DNA of 64,000 nucleotides, taken from Chitinophagales bacterium. Lineage in GTDB: Bacteria > Bacteroidota > Bacteroidia > Chitinophagales > CAIODY01. The stretch is taken from contig CANFST010000006.1 of assembly GCA_947449695.1 (NCBI GenBank), positions 1 to 64,000 on the forward strand, in the 5' to 3' direction. The notes beneath the pieces are model-generated. The model was not told the origin of the DNA. It searched no databases and saw only the letters and a list, made by a program, of their open reading frames with translations. The position numbers and the translations under genes were made by a program. Each line of letters opens with the position of its first letter. The stretch's first letter is position 1. Of the stretch, positions 63,139 to 64,000 are shown in pieces.

Positions 63139-63435
63139 ATTAAAAAGCGGTTGGGCTTTTTTTGAGCCTAAGTTTGGATATACATTTGTTGTCCCTCAAG
63201 CAAAGTTTTTTGCGATTAACCATCACATAAAAATTGAGCCGAAGAAACCAAGTAATACCATCTTCGCAAAATGCTAAAAGGGAAATCAAAATTGTATCGA
63301 AGAAAATTTTTGTACTGAAAATTTTCAAGGAACTAAAAAAAGTTGGTAAAGTCCGACAGGAAATTGTATCCAAAATACTTTTCTATATGATTTTATCATG
63401 AATAAATTATAAACCTAATTAAAAGGAAATTAAAC

Positions 63436-64000
63436 ATGGCAAAAACAAAAGAATCAACAAGTGGTATGAAATACAACCGCTATTACACGGTGGAGGGCAT
63501 AAACGTGTTCGACATGTTTGAGTACGAATTGCGTACTAGTGTTATTAAAGACACCAACGGAAAAAATGTGTTTGAGATGAATGGTGTGGAGGTTCCAAAA
63601 ACTTGGAGCCAAACTGCTACCGACATTTTAGCGCAAAAATATTTCCGCAAAGCTGGTGTGCCGCAACCTGATGGAACTACTGGACCTGAAAAATCAATTA
63701 AAGAAGTAGCTCACCGTATGGCAAACTGTTGGAAAGTGTGGGGTGAAAAATATGGCTATTTTGCTTCAGAGCAGGATGCACAAGTATTCTACGATGAGTT
63801 GATATATACTATTGTAGGGCAGTTTGCTGCGCCCAATTCACCACAATGGTTCAACACAGGTTTGCACGAAAGTTATGGCATTACAGGCAAACCACAAGGA
63901 CACTACTATGTTGACCCAGTGGACAGAAAATTAAAAAAATCAACTTCTGCATACGAACGTCCTCAACCACATGCTTGCTTTATATTAAGTGTGGATGATG
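63436..64000 (+). CDS. nrdJ: Vitamin B12-dependent (class II) ribonucleotide reductase, N-terminal fragment
   Basis: 188 residues are visible before the right edge. The start MAKTKESTSGMKYNRYYTVE leads to the ATP-cone-like and N-terminal reductase region; FAAPNSPQWFNTGLHESYG is the signature of the large NrdJ family, in which the substrate-binding barrel begins, and HACFILSVDD contains the first redox-active Cys region. The enzyme reduces ribonucleoside di- or triphosphates with adenosylcobalamin as radical source. The rest is outside the window. The upstream region carries two DnaA boxes. Confidence 0.88.
   Translation, partial: MAKTKESTSGMKYNRYYTVEGINVFDMFEYELRTSVIKDTNGKNVFEMNGVEVPKTWSQTATDILAQKYFRKAGVPQPDGTTGPEKSIKEVAHRMANCWKVWGEKYGYFASEQDAQVFYDELIYTIVGQFAAPNSPQWFNTGLHESYGITGKPQGHYYVDPVDRKLKKSTSAYERPQPHACFILSVDD

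Larger units (their letters stand above)
62941..63435 (+). promoter_or_regulatory. Long intergenic region before nrdJ with DnaA boxes
   Basis: No convincing gene is present in 495 bp. TTATCCACA occurs twice, at 63028-63036 and 63118-63126, with a 7/9 match at 62994-63002 and an inverted 8/9 match at 63130-63138. TACATTTG at 63181-63188 is a perfect -7 element and would give a leader of about 240 nt. A GAAAATTTT/AAAATTTTC hairpin lies at 63302-63326. Confidence 0.6.

Noticed and set aside
63140-63373. 77-codon leftward frame before nrdJ
   Set aside because: Low-complexity sequence with no recognisable domain, lying across the predicted nrdJ promoter and leader; treated as chance.
63190-63420. 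Cobalamin riboswitch before the B12-dependent reductase
   Set aside because: The conserved B12-box core was not found; AAAGGGAAATC is the only faint likeness. A covariance-model search would be needed to revive it.

Overview
The window is chromosomal DNA of a Bacteroidota bacterium. The signs are an AT-rich sequence, type IX secretion (T9SS) C-terminal sorting domains, promoters of the TTG-N19/20-TAnnTTTG type, almost no Shine-Dalgarno sequences, an outer-membrane beta-barrel receptor of the CarboxypepD_reg/plug type, LytTR signalling, and the Bacteroidota gene order secY-map-infA-rpmJ-rpsM-rpsK-rpsD-rpoA-rplQ. A free-living member of the Chitinophagia/Sphingobacteriia side is plausible, but no genus can be named from the sequence alone. 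No prophage, insertion sequence, CRISPR array or rRNA gene was seen.

Layout. 1-12.9 kb: start of gcvP, an orphan membrane protein, asnB, a secreted T9SS esterase, a 1102-residue secreted protein with four copies of an unrecognised domain, rsmE, an ABC permease, and a LysE exporter/flavin reductase/heptosyltransferase run. 13.0-28.6 kb: one uninterrupted leftward block of 29 genes (rplC to rplQ), which fuses the S10, spc and alpha operons but lacks rpsJ. It starts at a strong promoter followed by a leader of about 200 nt. 28.6-34.7 kb: a small basic protein of unknown function, a leucine-rich-repeat T9SS surface protein and a VWA protein with an unusual topology. 34.9-39.9 kb: an MBOAT acyltransferase with two SGNH proteins and a GT2 transferase, probably modifying a surface glycan. 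39.9-42.4 kb: a DnaQ-like exonuclease, class I aldolase and a tRNA-Gly/tRNA-Leu pair.

42.4-52.7 kb: a hybrid histidine kinase divergent from acs, a DUF3667 protein, enoyl-CoA hydratase, two glycosyltransferases, an O-methyltransferase and a secreted glucosaminidase. 52.7-55.7 kb: a four-gene signalling operon (LiaF-like membrane protein, DUF4288 protein, LytS-type kinase, LytTR regulator) with a near-consensus promoter. 55.8-64 kb: pruA, an outer-membrane receptor-like barrel, ispD, a membrane protein, msrA, and the start of a class II (B12-dependent) ribonucleotide reductase. A 495-bp gap before that last gene carries two perfect DnaA boxes.

Most of the window is housekeeping. The observations most worth following up are: (i) the DnaA boxes before nrdJ; (ii) identical initially transcribed sequence in the rplC and tRNA promoters; (iii) the structured rplC leader at the place where rpsJ is missing; (iv) a T9SS-like domain lying on the wrong side of a transmembrane helix; (v) the LiaF-like/DUF4288/LytS/LytTR operon; and (vi) the fourfold domain repeat protein. 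No clearly new multi-gene system could be proven from sequence alone.
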